A DNA stretch of 51,709 nucleotides, taken from assembly GCA_947499935.1 (NCBI GenBank), contig CANMQH010000024.1, positions 1 through 51,709 of the forward strand. The letters run 5' to 3'. Source of the stretch: an uncultured Algibacter sp. GTDB lineage: Bacteria > Bacteroidota > Bacteroidia > Flavobacteriales > Flavobacteriaceae. The translations under genes and the position numbers were made by a program. The notes under the pieces are model-generated. The model ran no database searches and was not told where the DNA came from. It saw only the letters and a list, made by a program, of their open reading frames with translations. This document shows positions 24,477 through 33,472 of this stretch, piece by piece; position 1 is the first letter of the stretch; each line of letters starts with the position of its first letter.

Positions 24477-25322
24477 ATGGTAGATGTAAGCGTTGTTTTT
24501 GTAAACTATAACACATGTAAATTAACATGTGAAGCGATACAATCTGTATATGATTTTACTAAAAATATTAAAATAGAAATTATTCTAGTTGATAATAATT
24601 CGATAGACAACTCTATTAAAACAATAAGTGAAAAGTTTCCAGAAGTTAAGATTATAGAAAGTAAAAAAAACCTAGGCTTTGGCAAAGGGAATAATGAAGG
24701 GATGAAAATAGCTAAGGGCAAGTACTTTTTTCTGCTCAATACAGATACGTATCTACTTAATAACGCTATAGAAATTTTATTTAATTACATGGAGAATAAG
24801 AAACATGGAAATGTTTCTATATGTGGTGCGAAATTGCATAAAACAGATTTGTCCCATAACGTTTCAGCAGGAAACTTTCCTAGCTATAAGTTATTTGTAA
24901 AAGGCTCTTTTTTAAAATATTTTTATTCTAAAAGTTTTTATTCCAATATAAAAAGAAGGGATATCCCTTATGAAAGCGTTAATTCTTTTGAGGTAGATTA
25001 TGTTTCAGGAGCAGATTTTTTTGTGAGAAAGAGCATAATTGATGAGGTTGGCGGTTTTGATAAGCACTTTTTTATGTATGGTGAAGATGTAGAATTATCA
25101 TTTAGAATTAAACAACGTTTTCCAGAAATGGCTAGTATGATAGTTCCAGATGCTAAGATTGTACATATTAGCCAAGGATCAAGTAAAACAAAAAGCTTAA
25201 GCAAAAAGTTTAGATATCGATTTATTAAAAGCCGAGCAATTTACTATAAACTTACAGAAGGTATTATTCCTAGTTATTTATATTTTATAATTAGCATAAA
25301 GCGGTTGTATATTAGCAATTAA
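24477..25322 (+). CDS. Family 2 glycosyltransferase (rhamnosyltransferase-like)
   Basis: A 281-residue GT-A protein: VSVVFVNYNTCKLTCEAIQS, IILVDNNSIDNS, then KNLGFGKGNNEGMKIA and LLNTDTYLL (DxD). The classic end motif is VSGADFFVRKSIIDEVGGFD followed by FFMYGEDVELSFRIK. The family includes dTDP-rhamnosyl and related transferases, but the donor here is not proven. A basic C-terminal end with a hydrophobic segment suggests membrane contact. Confidence 0.9.
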   Translation: MVDVSVVFVNYNTCKLTCEAIQSVYDFTKNIKIEIILVDNNSIDNSIKTISEKFPEVKIIESKKNLGFGKGNNEGMKIAKGKYFFLLNTDTYLLNNAIEILFNYMENKKHGNVSICGAKLHKTDLSHNVSAGNFPSYKLFVKGSFLKYFYSKSFYSNIKRRDIPYESVNSFEVDYVSGADFFVRKSIIDEVGGFDKHFFMYGEDVELSFRIKQRFPEMASMIVPDAKIVHISQGSSKTKSLSKKFRYRFIKSRAIYYKLTEGIIPSYLYFIISIKRLYISN

Positions 25323-25326
25323 TAAT

Positions 25327-26571
25327 ATGCGCAAAATATTAATCATCACAGAGTCCATAGACATTAATGATAGTAGTGCCACTAAGGGACGTATTGCACT
25401 TATACAGAACCTTAAAAAATGCGGTTATATACTTAAAGTTTATCATTATACCCGAAAAGATATTTCTATTAAGAATATTGAATGTATTGCTATAAAAGAA
25501 AAAAGAGTAACTTTCTTTTACTTGTTAAGCAAAATTCAAATTTTACTTTGGAGAATATTCAAACTAAATATCAATCCGTTTTTCGAAAAAAAAATAGGGT
25601 TTACATTCTCTTTTTTTAATGATGCTTATAGTATTAGAAAAGGGTTGGAAAAAGAAAAGGATTTTAATCCAGATTTAGTATTAACCCTTAGTAAAGCAGC
25701 TAGTTTTAGGACTCATAAGGCATTGTTGAAACTACCTAAATGGCATAGCAAATGGTTGGCATATATTCACGACCCATATCCTATGCATTTTTACCCAAGA
25801 CCTTATAATTGGGTAGCACCAGGATATTATCAAAAACAAGAATTTTTTAGAGCAGTCTCAAAAAAATCGGCCCATGCCATTTTTCCTAGCCTATTGCTAA
25901 AAGAATGGATGGGAAGTTATTATCCCGATTTTTTAGAGCGAGGTATCGTAGTACCACATCAAATTACAGATGAAGCATATGAAGACATAGATCAACCAAA
26001 GTATTTTAAGAAAAACCATTTTACTATTCTGCATGCGGGTAGCTTAATGAAACCAAGGAATCCAAAAGGTTTGGTAGAGGCTTTTGAAAAGTTTTTAAAT
26101 ACTAATGAAGAAGCGAAAGCACATTCACAGTTATTAATTCTTGGAAAGAAAACATATTTTGAGGCATATTTAAACAATAAACAATCACAGTTGCCACAAA
26201 TTTATTTAAGTGATGGCTATGTAGCATTCGAAGATGTACAGCACATACAGAACAATGTATCTGTAAATGTTATATTAGAAGCAAAATCTGAGATAAGCCC
26301 TTTTTTACCGGGTAAGTTTCCGCATTGTGTGAAAGCTAATAAACCCATACTATATTTAGGCCCTAAACAGAGTGAAACCTTGAGGCTTTTAGGAGAGGAT
26401 TATATGTTTTATTCAGAAATAGATGATATTAATTTAATTGCAAGCCATATTGAACAATTATATTTTAATTGGAAACAAGCAAATGGGCACAATTTGTTAA
26501 ATAGGCAAGATTTAGAAGCCTATTTGTCTTACCAAAATTTAAAAACATCTATAGAGAAAATAGATATATAA
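25327..26571 (+). CDS. Glycosyltransferase, GT4-like (GT-B)
   Basis: A 414-residue protein with two Rossmann-like halves. The N-terminal half opens ILIITESIDINDSSATKGR. The C-terminal half has FTILHAGSLMKPRNPKGLVEAF and the nucleotide-sugar region ILEAKSEISPFLPGKFPHCV. The latter resembles the ExxxxxxxE-type donor site, though the second Glu is not clear. Starts 4 bases after the previous gene. No transmembrane helices. Donor and linkage unknown. Confidence 0.82.
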   Translation: MRKILIITESIDINDSSATKGRIALIQNLKKCGYILKVYHYTRKDISIKNIECIAIKEKRVTFFYLLSKIQILLWRIFKLNINPFFEKKIGFTFSFFNDAYSIRKGLEKEKDFNPDLVLTLSKAASFRTHKALLKLPKWHSKWLAYIHDPYPMHFYPRPYNWVAPGYYQKQEFFRAVSKKSAHAIFPSLLLKEWMGSYYPDFLERGIVVPHQITDEAYEDIDQPKYFKKNHFTILHAGSLMKPRNPKGLVEAFEKFLNTNEEAKAHSQLLILGKKTYFEAYLNNKQSQLPQIYLSDGYVAFEDVQHIQNNVSVNVILEAKSEISPFLPGKFPHCVKANKPILYLGPKQSETLRLLGEDYMFYSEIDDINLIASHIEQLYFNWKQANGHNLLNRQDLEAYLSYQNLKTSIEKIDI

Positions 26572-26587
26572 AGTTAGTACTTTAATT

Positions 26588-27178
26588 ATGATAAAGAAAT
26601 TTAAAAATAAGCTTAGAAAATTAAAAGTAAGATATGGTAAAGTTTTTACAACGACTTTTAATAAATCATTAAAGCAGTCTGACATAAATAGGTGGAAGAA
26701 AGATAAGTCGTTATTTTTATCATGGAATGAACGTACACAGTTACTTGCAAATCAAATAATACCCGATAGTAAGGTTTTTGAGTTTGGAGCTGCGCGTATG
26801 GCATTAAAAACGATGTTGCCATCTGGATGCATATACTTGCATTCGGATATTGTTAAGCGAAATAAAAACACATTAGTAATCGATTTAAATGCTGAACTGC
26901 CTAATATATCTAAGGTTGATTATATTGTTTTTAGTGGTGTTTTAGAATATATTTTTGATGTTAAGCGTCTATTATTACATTTAGCTCAGTTTTCAGAGCA
27001 TTTTATATTTTCTTATGCTCTAACAGATGCATTTCCAGAAATAAGTAATAGAAGGTATAATGGATGGGTTAGTGATTTAAATACATCCCATTTTTTAGAG
27101 ATAGCCAATGAACTAGGATGGAATTATAAGATCATAGGAACATGGAAAAAACAAACATTGTTTAAATTTAGTAAATAA
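26588..27178 (+). CDS. Class I methyltransferase-like protein
   Basis: A 196-residue protein. It has a degenerate SAM site: SKVFEFGAARMALKTMLP stands where motif I is expected, with FEFGAA in place of GxGxG. It then has HSDIVKRNKNTLVIDLNAELP and VDYIVFSGVLEYIFDVKRLL, which match later motifs. The loss of two glycines makes activity less certain. Its place among glycosyltransferase genes, 2 bases before the next, suggests sugar modification. Confidence 0.65.
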   Translation: MIKKFKNKLRKLKVRYGKVFTTTFNKSLKQSDINRWKKDKSLFLSWNERTQLLANQIIPDSKVFEFGAARMALKTMLPSGCIYLHSDIVKRNKNTLVIDLNAELPNISKVDYIVFSGVLEYIFDVKRLLLHLAQFSEHFIFSYALTDAFPEISNRRYNGWVSDLNTSHFLEIANELGWNYKIIGTWKKQTLFKFSK

Positions 27179-27180
27179 CC

Positions 27181-28275
27181 ATGAAGCCAAGTTTTACCAT
27201 TATATACGCTTTTAGGAATAGAGACTCAGATAGAGTTAGGCTATCTTTATTATCACTAAAAAACCAACTAAAAATAAATTTTGAAGTTGTTTTTATAGAT
27301 TATGGTAGTACTAAACATTATTCAGAAAAAATAGAAAATGTTATTGAAAGCTTTGAGTTTGTTAAGTATCATTATATTGGGCACGAGGGCTTGTTATGGA
27401 ATAAGAGCAAAGCTTTAAATTATGGGATTACAAAAGCTTCAACAAATACAATTTTTATTGCAGATGTTGATATTTTGTTTTCTCCAAATTTTTCAGAAAT
27501 ACAAGAAACCTTGATTAAGTCAAGTCAGTTTACACTGTTTAAAATTGGGTATTTGCCAGAAAGCATAACACCTTTGTCTATTGAAAAATCTAGCTTTAAA
27601 TCATTAAAGTCTAAACATTTTGGTGATACTTTTGGAGTAGGCTTGTTTCCTAAACAAGCATTAGAGAAAGTAGGTGGATTAGATGTGTTTTTTCATTTTT
27701 ACGGATCCGAAGATGCAGATTTAAATTATAGATTAATACAATCCGGTTGTAATTTGAATCGGTGTGAGGATAGTTTATTACTACACCAATGGCATGAAAG
27801 ATATCCGCAAAAAGTAAAAGAATCTTTAACTAAGTTACCTCGATTATCTAATATTCAACGTATTAATCAACAACATTTTTTATGGCATAAAAAGGAACAA
27901 ATACAAGTGGTGGAAAACAAGAATATATACTATTCTAAATCAGATTATAATGTATTTGACTCTCCTGAAAAGACTTTTAAAATAGATAATATAAAGGCAA
28001 AAGTTGTTCATTTTTTAAATAGTGAAATACAGCATTATAAAGGCAAAGTTATAAAAGTTGTTTTTTATGAATCTAACTTTTATCATACTTTAAAATATAA
28101 GTTAAGAGTATTGCTTAAAAAGCAAACGCAGCCTTATATGTCACTAAAAGAAATAAACGATTTGGTGTTAGAAAAAATAGTTTTTAAATACAGAGATTTT
28201 AATTATTCCTATAAAATATCAAAAAACCTTAAAGAAATAGAGTTTTGCATTGATTTAAGAAGTACAGAATTATGA
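27181..28275 (+). CDS. Family 2 glycosyltransferase (galactosyltransferase-like)
   Basis: A 364-residue GT-A protein: TIIYAFRNRDSDRVRLSLLS, VVFIDYGSTKHYS, WNKSKALNYGITKA, then IFIADVDILFSPNF (DxD) and the late motif FYGSEDADLNYRLIQSGC followed by QWHERYP. The latter resembles the chondroitin-polymerase/galactosyltransferase C-terminal motif set (GT2 with Glyco_transf_7C). About 110 extra residues at the C-terminus are unassigned. It overlaps the pyruvyl transferase gene by 4 bases (ATGA). Confidence 0.88.
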   Translation: MKPSFTIIYAFRNRDSDRVRLSLLSLKNQLKINFEVVFIDYGSTKHYSEKIENVIESFEFVKYHYIGHEGLLWNKSKALNYGITKASTNTIFIADVDILFSPNFSEIQETLIKSSQFTLFKIGYLPESITPLSIEKSSFKSLKSKHFGDTFGVGLFPKQALEKVGGLDVFFHFYGSEDADLNYRLIQSGCNLNRCEDSLLLHQWHERYPQKVKESLTKLPRLSNIQRINQQHFLWHKKEQIQVVENKNIYYSKSDYNVFDSPEKTFKIDNIKAKVVHFLNSEIQHYKGKVIKVVFYESNFYHTLKYKLRVLLKKQTQPYMSLKEINDLVLEKIVFKYRDFNYSYKISKNLKEIEFCIDLRSTEL

Positions 28276-29084
28276 TAAAATCTAGAACCATACGTTTGTT
28301 TTGGTGGAGCGAGCTCAAATTAATGAATAAACCAAAAGAGAATTATGGAGATGTCTTGGGTAAGTATTTAGTCGAAAAAATAAGTAATAAAAAAGTACAC
28401 TGGGCACATCCAAAAAAGTTTCATATTTTCGATTTATGGCGACCCATTTATGTTACTATTGGTAGTGTGCTAGCACATGTAAATAAGAAATGTGTGGTTT
28501 GGGGTAGCGGAATTATACAGGATAACCAAATAGTAAAACCAGCTACATTTTTAGCAGTAAGAGGACCAGAAACACATAGAGTATTATCAAATCAAGGTTA
28601 TAAAGTGCCTAAGGTTTATGGAGATCCTGCATTACTATTACCAGACTATTATAGCCCCACTGTTAGTAAAATGTATGATTATGGAGTTATACCTCATTAT
28701 GTAGATTATAAATTAGCAAAACAACAATTTGGACATTTAAAAAATGTGTTAGTTATTGATTTAATGACTAATGATGTTGAAATAACTACAAATCAAATAT
28801 TACAATGTAAAAAAATAATGTCCTCTTCTTTACATGGTATAATTGTATCTCATGCTTATCAAATCCCTGCCATTTGGATTAAGTTTTCTAATAAATTGTT
28901 TGGAGATGATATAAAATTTAAAGATTATTTTAAATCGGTTTTAATAGAACCATATCAGCCTTGTATAGATGAGCCTGCAAGTAATGAAAATTTTAAAGAT
29001 TTATTTAAAAAAGAAATAGAACTTCCAAATTTATCTCAAATTAATAAACTAAAAATAGGTTTAATGAAAGCTTGCCCTTTTTGA
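28272..29084 (+). CDS. Polysaccharide pyruvyl transferase family protein
   Basis: Members transfer pyruvate from phosphoenolpyruvate to a sugar as a ketal, giving an acidic substituent. The 270-residue protein shows YGDVLGKYLVEKIS, the VWGSGIIQ motif, LAVRGPETHRVLSNQG, VYGDPALLLPDYY and the conserved SSLHGIIVSHAYQIPAIW near the C-terminus. ATGA overlap with the upstream glycosyltransferase suggests that the two modify the same sugar. Cytosolic. Confidence 0.9.
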   Translation: MIKSRTIRLFWWSELKLMNKPKENYGDVLGKYLVEKISNKKVHWAHPKKFHIFDLWRPIYVTIGSVLAHVNKKCVVWGSGIIQDNQIVKPATFLAVRGPETHRVLSNQGYKVPKVYGDPALLLPDYYSPTVSKMYDYGVIPHYVDYKLAKQQFGHLKNVLVIDLMTNDVEITTNQILQCKKIMSSSLHGIIVSHAYQIPAIWIKFSNKLFGDDIKFKDYFKSVLIEPYQPCIDEPASNENFKDLFKKEIELPNLSQINKLKIGLMKACPF

Positions 29085-29146
29085 TAAGCATAGAGATAAA
29101 ATTAGTAAATTGTCATGGTGAAAATTTATACATATAACAAAATAGT

Positions 29147-30145
29147 ATGCCCTTTATAATAGCTGAAATTGCTCAAGCACATAACGGTAGTTTAGATGTA
29201 GCTCATTCCTATATAGATGCGCTTGCAAAAACTGGGGTGCATGCCATAAAATTTCAAACACATATTGCTGATGCAGAAAGTAGTATCTATGAACCCTTTA
29301 GGATAAAATTTTCCGATCAAGATGCGACGCGGTTTGACTATTGGAAGCGCATGGAATTTACGTTGCAAGAATGGAAAGGCTTGAAAAAGCATTGTGATGA
29401 TGTTGGATTAGAATTTATGAGTTCCCCTTTTAGTAATGTGGCAGTTGATATTCTGGAAGAAGTTGGCGTAAAACGTTATAAAATAGGTTCGGGTGAAGTG
29501 ACTAACTTTTTACTTTTAGAACGAATTGCACAAACAAAGAAACCGGTTATTTTATCATCGGGGATGAGTTCTTACAGCGAATTAGATAAAGCTATTGAGT
29601 TTTTAAAGGATAAACATGTTGATATCACTGTGATGCAGTGTACAACATCCTATCCAACACAACCAGAGTCTTACGGATTAAATGTTATCAAGGAATTAAA
29701 AGAACGATATAATTTGCCTGTTGGATTTTCAGATCATTCAGCTAAAATTGAAACATGCATAGCAGCAGCAACTTTAGGTGCTGAGGTTTTCGAATTTCAT
29801 GCTGTTTTTAATAAAGATGTTTTTGGTCCAGATACAACATCATCTCTAACTATCGATGCTATTGAAACTTTGGTTAATTCAATAAACAATATTGAATTAG
29901 CCTTAGAAAACCCAATCAATAAAAATGATGTATCCAAGTTTTCCGAATTAAAACTCATTTTTGAAAAATCGTTAGCTGTCAATAAAGATTTGAAAAAAGG
30001 ACATGTTATTACTTTTTCAGATTTAGAAGCAAAAAAGCCAGCAAATAAGGGCATAAAAGCATCAGAGTTTAAAATTATTATAGGGAAAGAAATTAAGAAT
30101 GATAAAACACAATGGGACTTTTTAAATAATGAAGATATAGCCTAA
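29147..30145 (+). CDS. neuB: N-acetylneuraminate (nonulosonate) synthase NeuB
   Basis: Condenses phosphoenolpyruvate with ManNAc (or a related 6-deoxy sugar) to make a nine-carbon nonulosonic acid. TIM-barrel domain: FIIAEIAQAHNGSLDVAH, HAIKFQTHIAD, MSSPFSNVAVDILEEVGV, YKIGSGEVTN, ILSSGMSSYSEL, VMQCTTSYPTQPE and PVGFSDHS; EFHAVFNKDVFGPDTTSSL is at the active site. The C-terminal SAF domain is about 275-332. The 332-residue length is standard. It heads a tight neuB-neuC-neuA group (spacings 0 and -1). Sequence alone does not separate sialic from legionaminic acid; the absence of LegB/LegC/LegH genes here favours sialic acid. Confidence 0.95.
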   Translation: MPFIIAEIAQAHNGSLDVAHSYIDALAKTGVHAIKFQTHIADAESSIYEPFRIKFSDQDATRFDYWKRMEFTLQEWKGLKKHCDDVGLEFMSSPFSNVAVDILEEVGVKRYKIGSGEVTNFLLLERIAQTKKPVILSSGMSSYSELDKAIEFLKDKHVDITVMQCTTSYPTQPESYGLNVIKELKERYNLPVGFSDHSAKIETCIAAATLGAEVFEFHAVFNKDVFGPDTTSSLTIDAIETLVNSINNIELALENPINKNDVSKFSELKLIFEKSLAVNKDLKKGHVITFSDLEAKKPANKGIKASEFKIIIGKEIKNDKTQWDFLNNEDIA

Positions 30146-31306
30146 ATGATTAAACGAAAAATTTGTGTAGTCGTAACTGCCCGACCATCGTATAGTAGAG
30201 TTAAAACGGCTTTAAGCGCTATTAAAGCGCATCCAAAGCTAGAGTTACAGTTAGTGGTAGCAGGCTCTGCTTTGTTGGATAGATATGGAAATGCCTCAAG
30301 CTATATAGAACAAGACGGATTTAAAATAGATGCTAAGGTTTTTATGGTATTAGAAGGCGAAAATAAAACCTCTATGGCAAAAACTACAGGTTTAGGTGTT
30401 ATGGAGCTAGCAACGGTGTTTTATAATCTAAAACCAGATGCAGTGGTCACCATAGCCGATAGGTTCGAAACGATAGCGACGTCTATTGCAGCTACTTATC
30501 AAAATATCCCATTAATACATATTCAAGGTGGTGAAGTTACAGGTAATATTGATGAAAAAGTAAGGCATGCCAATACCAAGTTAGCTGATATTCATTTAGT
30601 AGCTTCAAAAGATGCCAAAGCACGATTAATTAAAATGGGAGAAGATGTGGACTATGTTTTTAACACAGGTTGCCCATCTATTGATATAGCGTATCAAGTT
30701 AATAAATCCCCTCAATTAAATTTCAATCCTATTGAAAAATATGGAGGTGTGGGCAAACAAATAGATTGGGAAGATGGCTATTTGGTTGTCATGCAACACC
30801 CAGTAACAACAGAGTATGATGATGCCAGGTTACATGTAACAACTACTTTAAAAGTAGTTCACGAATTAGGAATACCAACATTTTGGTTTTGGCCCAATGT
30901 AGATGCAGGGGCAGACGGTACCTCAAATGGTATTCGTGCATACAGAGAAAAACATCAACCAGATAATATTCATTTTTTTAAGAATATGATTCCAGAAGAT
31001 TTTTTGAGATTATTAGTCAATAGCAAGTGTTTAATAGGGAATTCTAGCGTAGGGATAAGAGAATGTTCGTTTTTAGGAATCCCTGTTGTAAACATAGGTT
31101 CTAGGCAACATAGAAGAGCAAGAGCAGACAATGTTATCGATGTTTCTTATGCTCAGGAAGCTATAAAAAAGGGCATTAAGAATAGACTGGAAAATAGACA
31201 AAATATAAAGCAAAGTCATATTTATGGCCAAGGCAATTCTGGAGAAGCCATAGCCAATATATTAGCAGAAGTAGAACTTCGTTTTCATAAAACCATATCA
31301 TATTAA
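30146..31306 (+). CDS. neuC: UDP-GlcNAc 2-epimerase (hydrolysing), NeuC
   Basis: Converts UDP-GlcNAc to ManNAc and UDP, the first step of bacterial sialic acid synthesis. The 386-residue GT-B-fold protein has CVVVTARPSYSRVKTALSAI, TIADRFETIATSIAATYQNI, IHIQGGEVTGNIDEKVRHA, YLVVMQHPVTTEYDDA and the late motif GNSSVGIRECSFLGIPVVNI with GSRQHRRARADNV. It starts immediately after the neuB stop and overlaps neuA by one base (TAATG). A LegG-type enzyme acting on UDP-bacillosamine is the alternative. Confidence 0.93.
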   Translation: MIKRKICVVVTARPSYSRVKTALSAIKAHPKLELQLVVAGSALLDRYGNASSYIEQDGFKIDAKVFMVLEGENKTSMAKTTGLGVMELATVFYNLKPDAVVTIADRFETIATSIAATYQNIPLIHIQGGEVTGNIDEKVRHANTKLADIHLVASKDAKARLIKMGEDVDYVFNTGCPSIDIAYQVNKSPQLNFNPIEKYGGVGKQIDWEDGYLVVMQHPVTTEYDDARLHVTTTLKVVHELGIPTFWFWPNVDAGADGTSNGIRAYREKHQPDNIHFFKNMIPEDFLRLLVNSKCLIGNSSVGIRECSFLGIPVVNIGSRQHRRARADNVIDVSYAQEAIKKGIKNRLENRQNIKQSHIYGQGNSGEAIANILAEVELRFHKTISY

Positions 31307-32013
31307 TGAGAATTTTAGGAATTATACCAGCTAGAGGAGGTTCTAAATCTGTACCAAAAAAAAACATTAAACTTTTAGATGGTAAACCATTATTGCAATA
31401 TACGGTTGATGTTGCTAAGGCATCCAAAAATATCACGAAATTAATTTTAAGCTCAGATGATGATGCTATTATTAATATAGCCAAACAGCTAGATTTAGAA
31501 GTACCTTTTAAAAGACCTTCTAATTTGGCTCAAGACAATTCGCCAACATTACCAGTAATTCAACATGCATTAAACTTTTATAAAGCTCAGGATATACATT
31601 TCGAAGCCGTTTGTTTACTGCAAGTTACAAGTCCTTTTAAAACTACCGAATTTATAGATCAAGCCATACATAAGTTCATTACCAGTGAAGCAGATGCTTT
31701 AGTTTCGGTAAAACCAGTGCCAGACGAATATAACCCACATTGGGTATTTAAAGCTAATAATACAGGTAGTTTAGAATTATTCACTGAAGACAAACAAATT
31801 ATTTCGAGACGTCAAGATCTGCCAAAAGCTTATCATAGAGATGGCGTTATTTACATTACGAAAACCAGAGTTCTATTAGAAGAAAACTCATTATATGGTC
31901 GTGTATTAACTTATATAGAATCACCTTCTAATTTTAATGTGAATATAGACACTATTGAAGATTGGAAAAAAGCTGAGATATATTTAAAGGAAAACAAGTA
32001 TAAAGAATATTAA
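31306..32013 (+). CDS. neuA: Acylneuraminate cytidylyltransferase NeuA
   Basis: Activates the nonulosonic acid with CTP to give the CMP-sugar donor. The 235-residue protein starts ILGIIPARGGSKSVPKKNI (nucleotide-binding loop, 3-21), followed by GKPLLQYTVDVA, LILSSDDDAIINIA, RPSNLAQDNSPTLPVI and LLQVTSPFKTTEFIDQAI. YHRDGVIYITK and VNIDTIEDWKKAE complete the fold. It overlaps neuC by one base. No C-terminal esterase domain is present. It implies a sialyltransferase nearby. Confidence 0.95.
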   Translation: MRILGIIPARGGSKSVPKKNIKLLDGKPLLQYTVDVAKASKNITKLILSSDDDAIINIAKQLDLEVPFKRPSNLAQDNSPTLPVIQHALNFYKAQDIHFEAVCLLQVTSPFKTTEFIDQAIHKFITSEADALVSVKPVPDEYNPHWVFKANNTGSLELFTEDKQIISRRQDLPKAYHRDGVIYITKTRVLLEENSLYGRVLTYIESPSNFNVNIDTIEDWKKAEIYLKENKYKEY

Positions 32014-32032
32014 CTAATTAATATGAAGATTA

Positions 32033-33451
32033 GTGCCAAATCATAAACCGAAAATATTAATATTAATTACAGATGGCGTTAGCCTAAGAAACTTTGCTTA
32101 TACAAATTTTTATAACCTAGGTATTGAAAATAATTATGAAGTGGTTTTTTGGAACAATACACCATTAGATTTAAATACATTGGGATTTAACCAGATTAAG
32201 CTTAATCAACCCAAGCTACATAGTTTTACAACGATTCTTAAAAATGTACGTAAGCGCATTGAACTTAATTGCTATAAGAAAAGATTTAACGATGCTATTT
32301 ATTTAAAATATGCATTTCCTTTACCTTTTAATACTTTTAAAAATGTCATAAAAAGTAGTATTACGAAAATTTTAATTTTTTTATTTAATTCTGAAAATGG
32401 ATTGCGCATTATACGTAATCAGATTAATAAACAAGAGCAAAAAACAGATTACTATAAAGCTTGTAAAAATACGTTAGAACTACATAAACCAGATATCGTA
32501 TACAATACAAGTCAGCGCTCAGCATTAGCAATAGCGCCAATACTAGCAGCAAATGCATTAGAAATACCAACAATTGGTTTTATTTACTCCTGGGATAATG
32601 TGCCTAAAGCGACTTTAGATGTCGTTACAGATTTTTATCACGTTTGGAGTGATTATATGAAAGCAGAATTGTTAAAATATCATCCTTTTATTTCCAAAAA
32701 TCAAATAGCTATTACAGGTACACCTCAGTTTGAACCTCATTATTATAATGACGACATGATTTCAAAAACACAATTTTTTGAAACCTATAATTTGGACCTA
32801 GATGTAACATACATATGCTATAGTGGTGATGATATTACAACATCGCCAAAAGACCCAATGTATTTAAAAGACGTCGCAAAATCTATTAGAAAGCTAAATT
32901 TTGAAGGCTATAATCTAGGATTGATATTTAGAAGATGTCCAGTTGATGTTTCTAATAGATACGATGATGTGATAAGTGAATATAAGGATATTATTGTTCC
33001 ACTAGAGCCCAACTGGAAGAAAGAAGGACATGTTTGGAATACTATTTTGCCCACAAAAGAAGATGCTATTTTGTTAACATCTTTGGCAACTTATACAGCA
33101 TTAGTAATTAATTTAGGGTCATCTATGGTTTTCGATTATATAATTCATAATAAACCTTGTATGTTTATGAATTATAATTATTTTAATTCAAAGAATACGC
33201 CTCAAAAAGGTGTTTATGTTTACGATTTCGTACACTTTAGATCAAAACCATCACATCATGTTGTATGTTGGTTAGATCATCCTGATGAAATTTCAAATAA
33301 AATAAAACGGCTATTAAAGGATTCAAATAAAATTGTAGACGAATCACAAAAATGGTTTAAGATTATAAATAAAGAAAAAGCGAATGAAGCTTCACAAAGA
33401 ATTTGGGAAAGTATATTAAGTATAACTTCGATTCGAAATTTGTTGAAATAA
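32033..33451 (+). CDS. Putative GT-B glycosyltransferase, candidate sialyltransferase
   Basis: A 472-residue protein, start GTG at 32033 (an ATG at 32023 is out of frame). It is not one of the glycosyltransferase families I recognise by motif. Visible: an N-terminal half with ILILITDGVSLRNFAYTNF; a central IYNTSQRSALAIAPI... stretch; GFIYSWDNVPKATLDVV; WSDYMKAELL; AITGTPQFEPHYY; and a C-terminal half with YICYSGDDITTSP and VINLGSSMVFDYIIHNKPCM. The overall plan, with a GTPQFE turn and a late NLGSS...D/E region, is like GT-B enzymes related to CDP-glycerol transferases. Directly downstream of neuA (19 bases), it is the best candidate for using CMP-sialate. This is inference. Confidence 0.6.
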   Translation: MPNHKPKILILITDGVSLRNFAYTNFYNLGIENNYEVVFWNNTPLDLNTLGFNQIKLNQPKLHSFTTILKNVRKRIELNCYKKRFNDAIYLKYAFPLPFNTFKNVIKSSITKILIFLFNSENGLRIIRNQINKQEQKTDYYKACKNTLELHKPDIVYNTSQRSALAIAPILAANALEIPTIGFIYSWDNVPKATLDVVTDFYHVWSDYMKAELLKYHPFISKNQIAITGTPQFEPHYYNDDMISKTQFFETYNLDLDVTYICYSGDDITTSPKDPMYLKDVAKSIRKLNFEGYNLGLIFRRCPVDVSNRYDDVISEYKDIIVPLEPNWKKEGHVWNTILPTKEDAILLTSLATYTALVINLGSSMVFDYIIHNKPCMFMNYNYFNSKNTPQKGVYVYDFVHFRSKPSHHVVCWLDHPDEISNKIKRLLKDSNKIVDESQKWFKIINKEKANEASQRIWESILSITSIRNLLK

Positions 33452-33472
33452 TAAAATTAAAATAAGTGGTCT

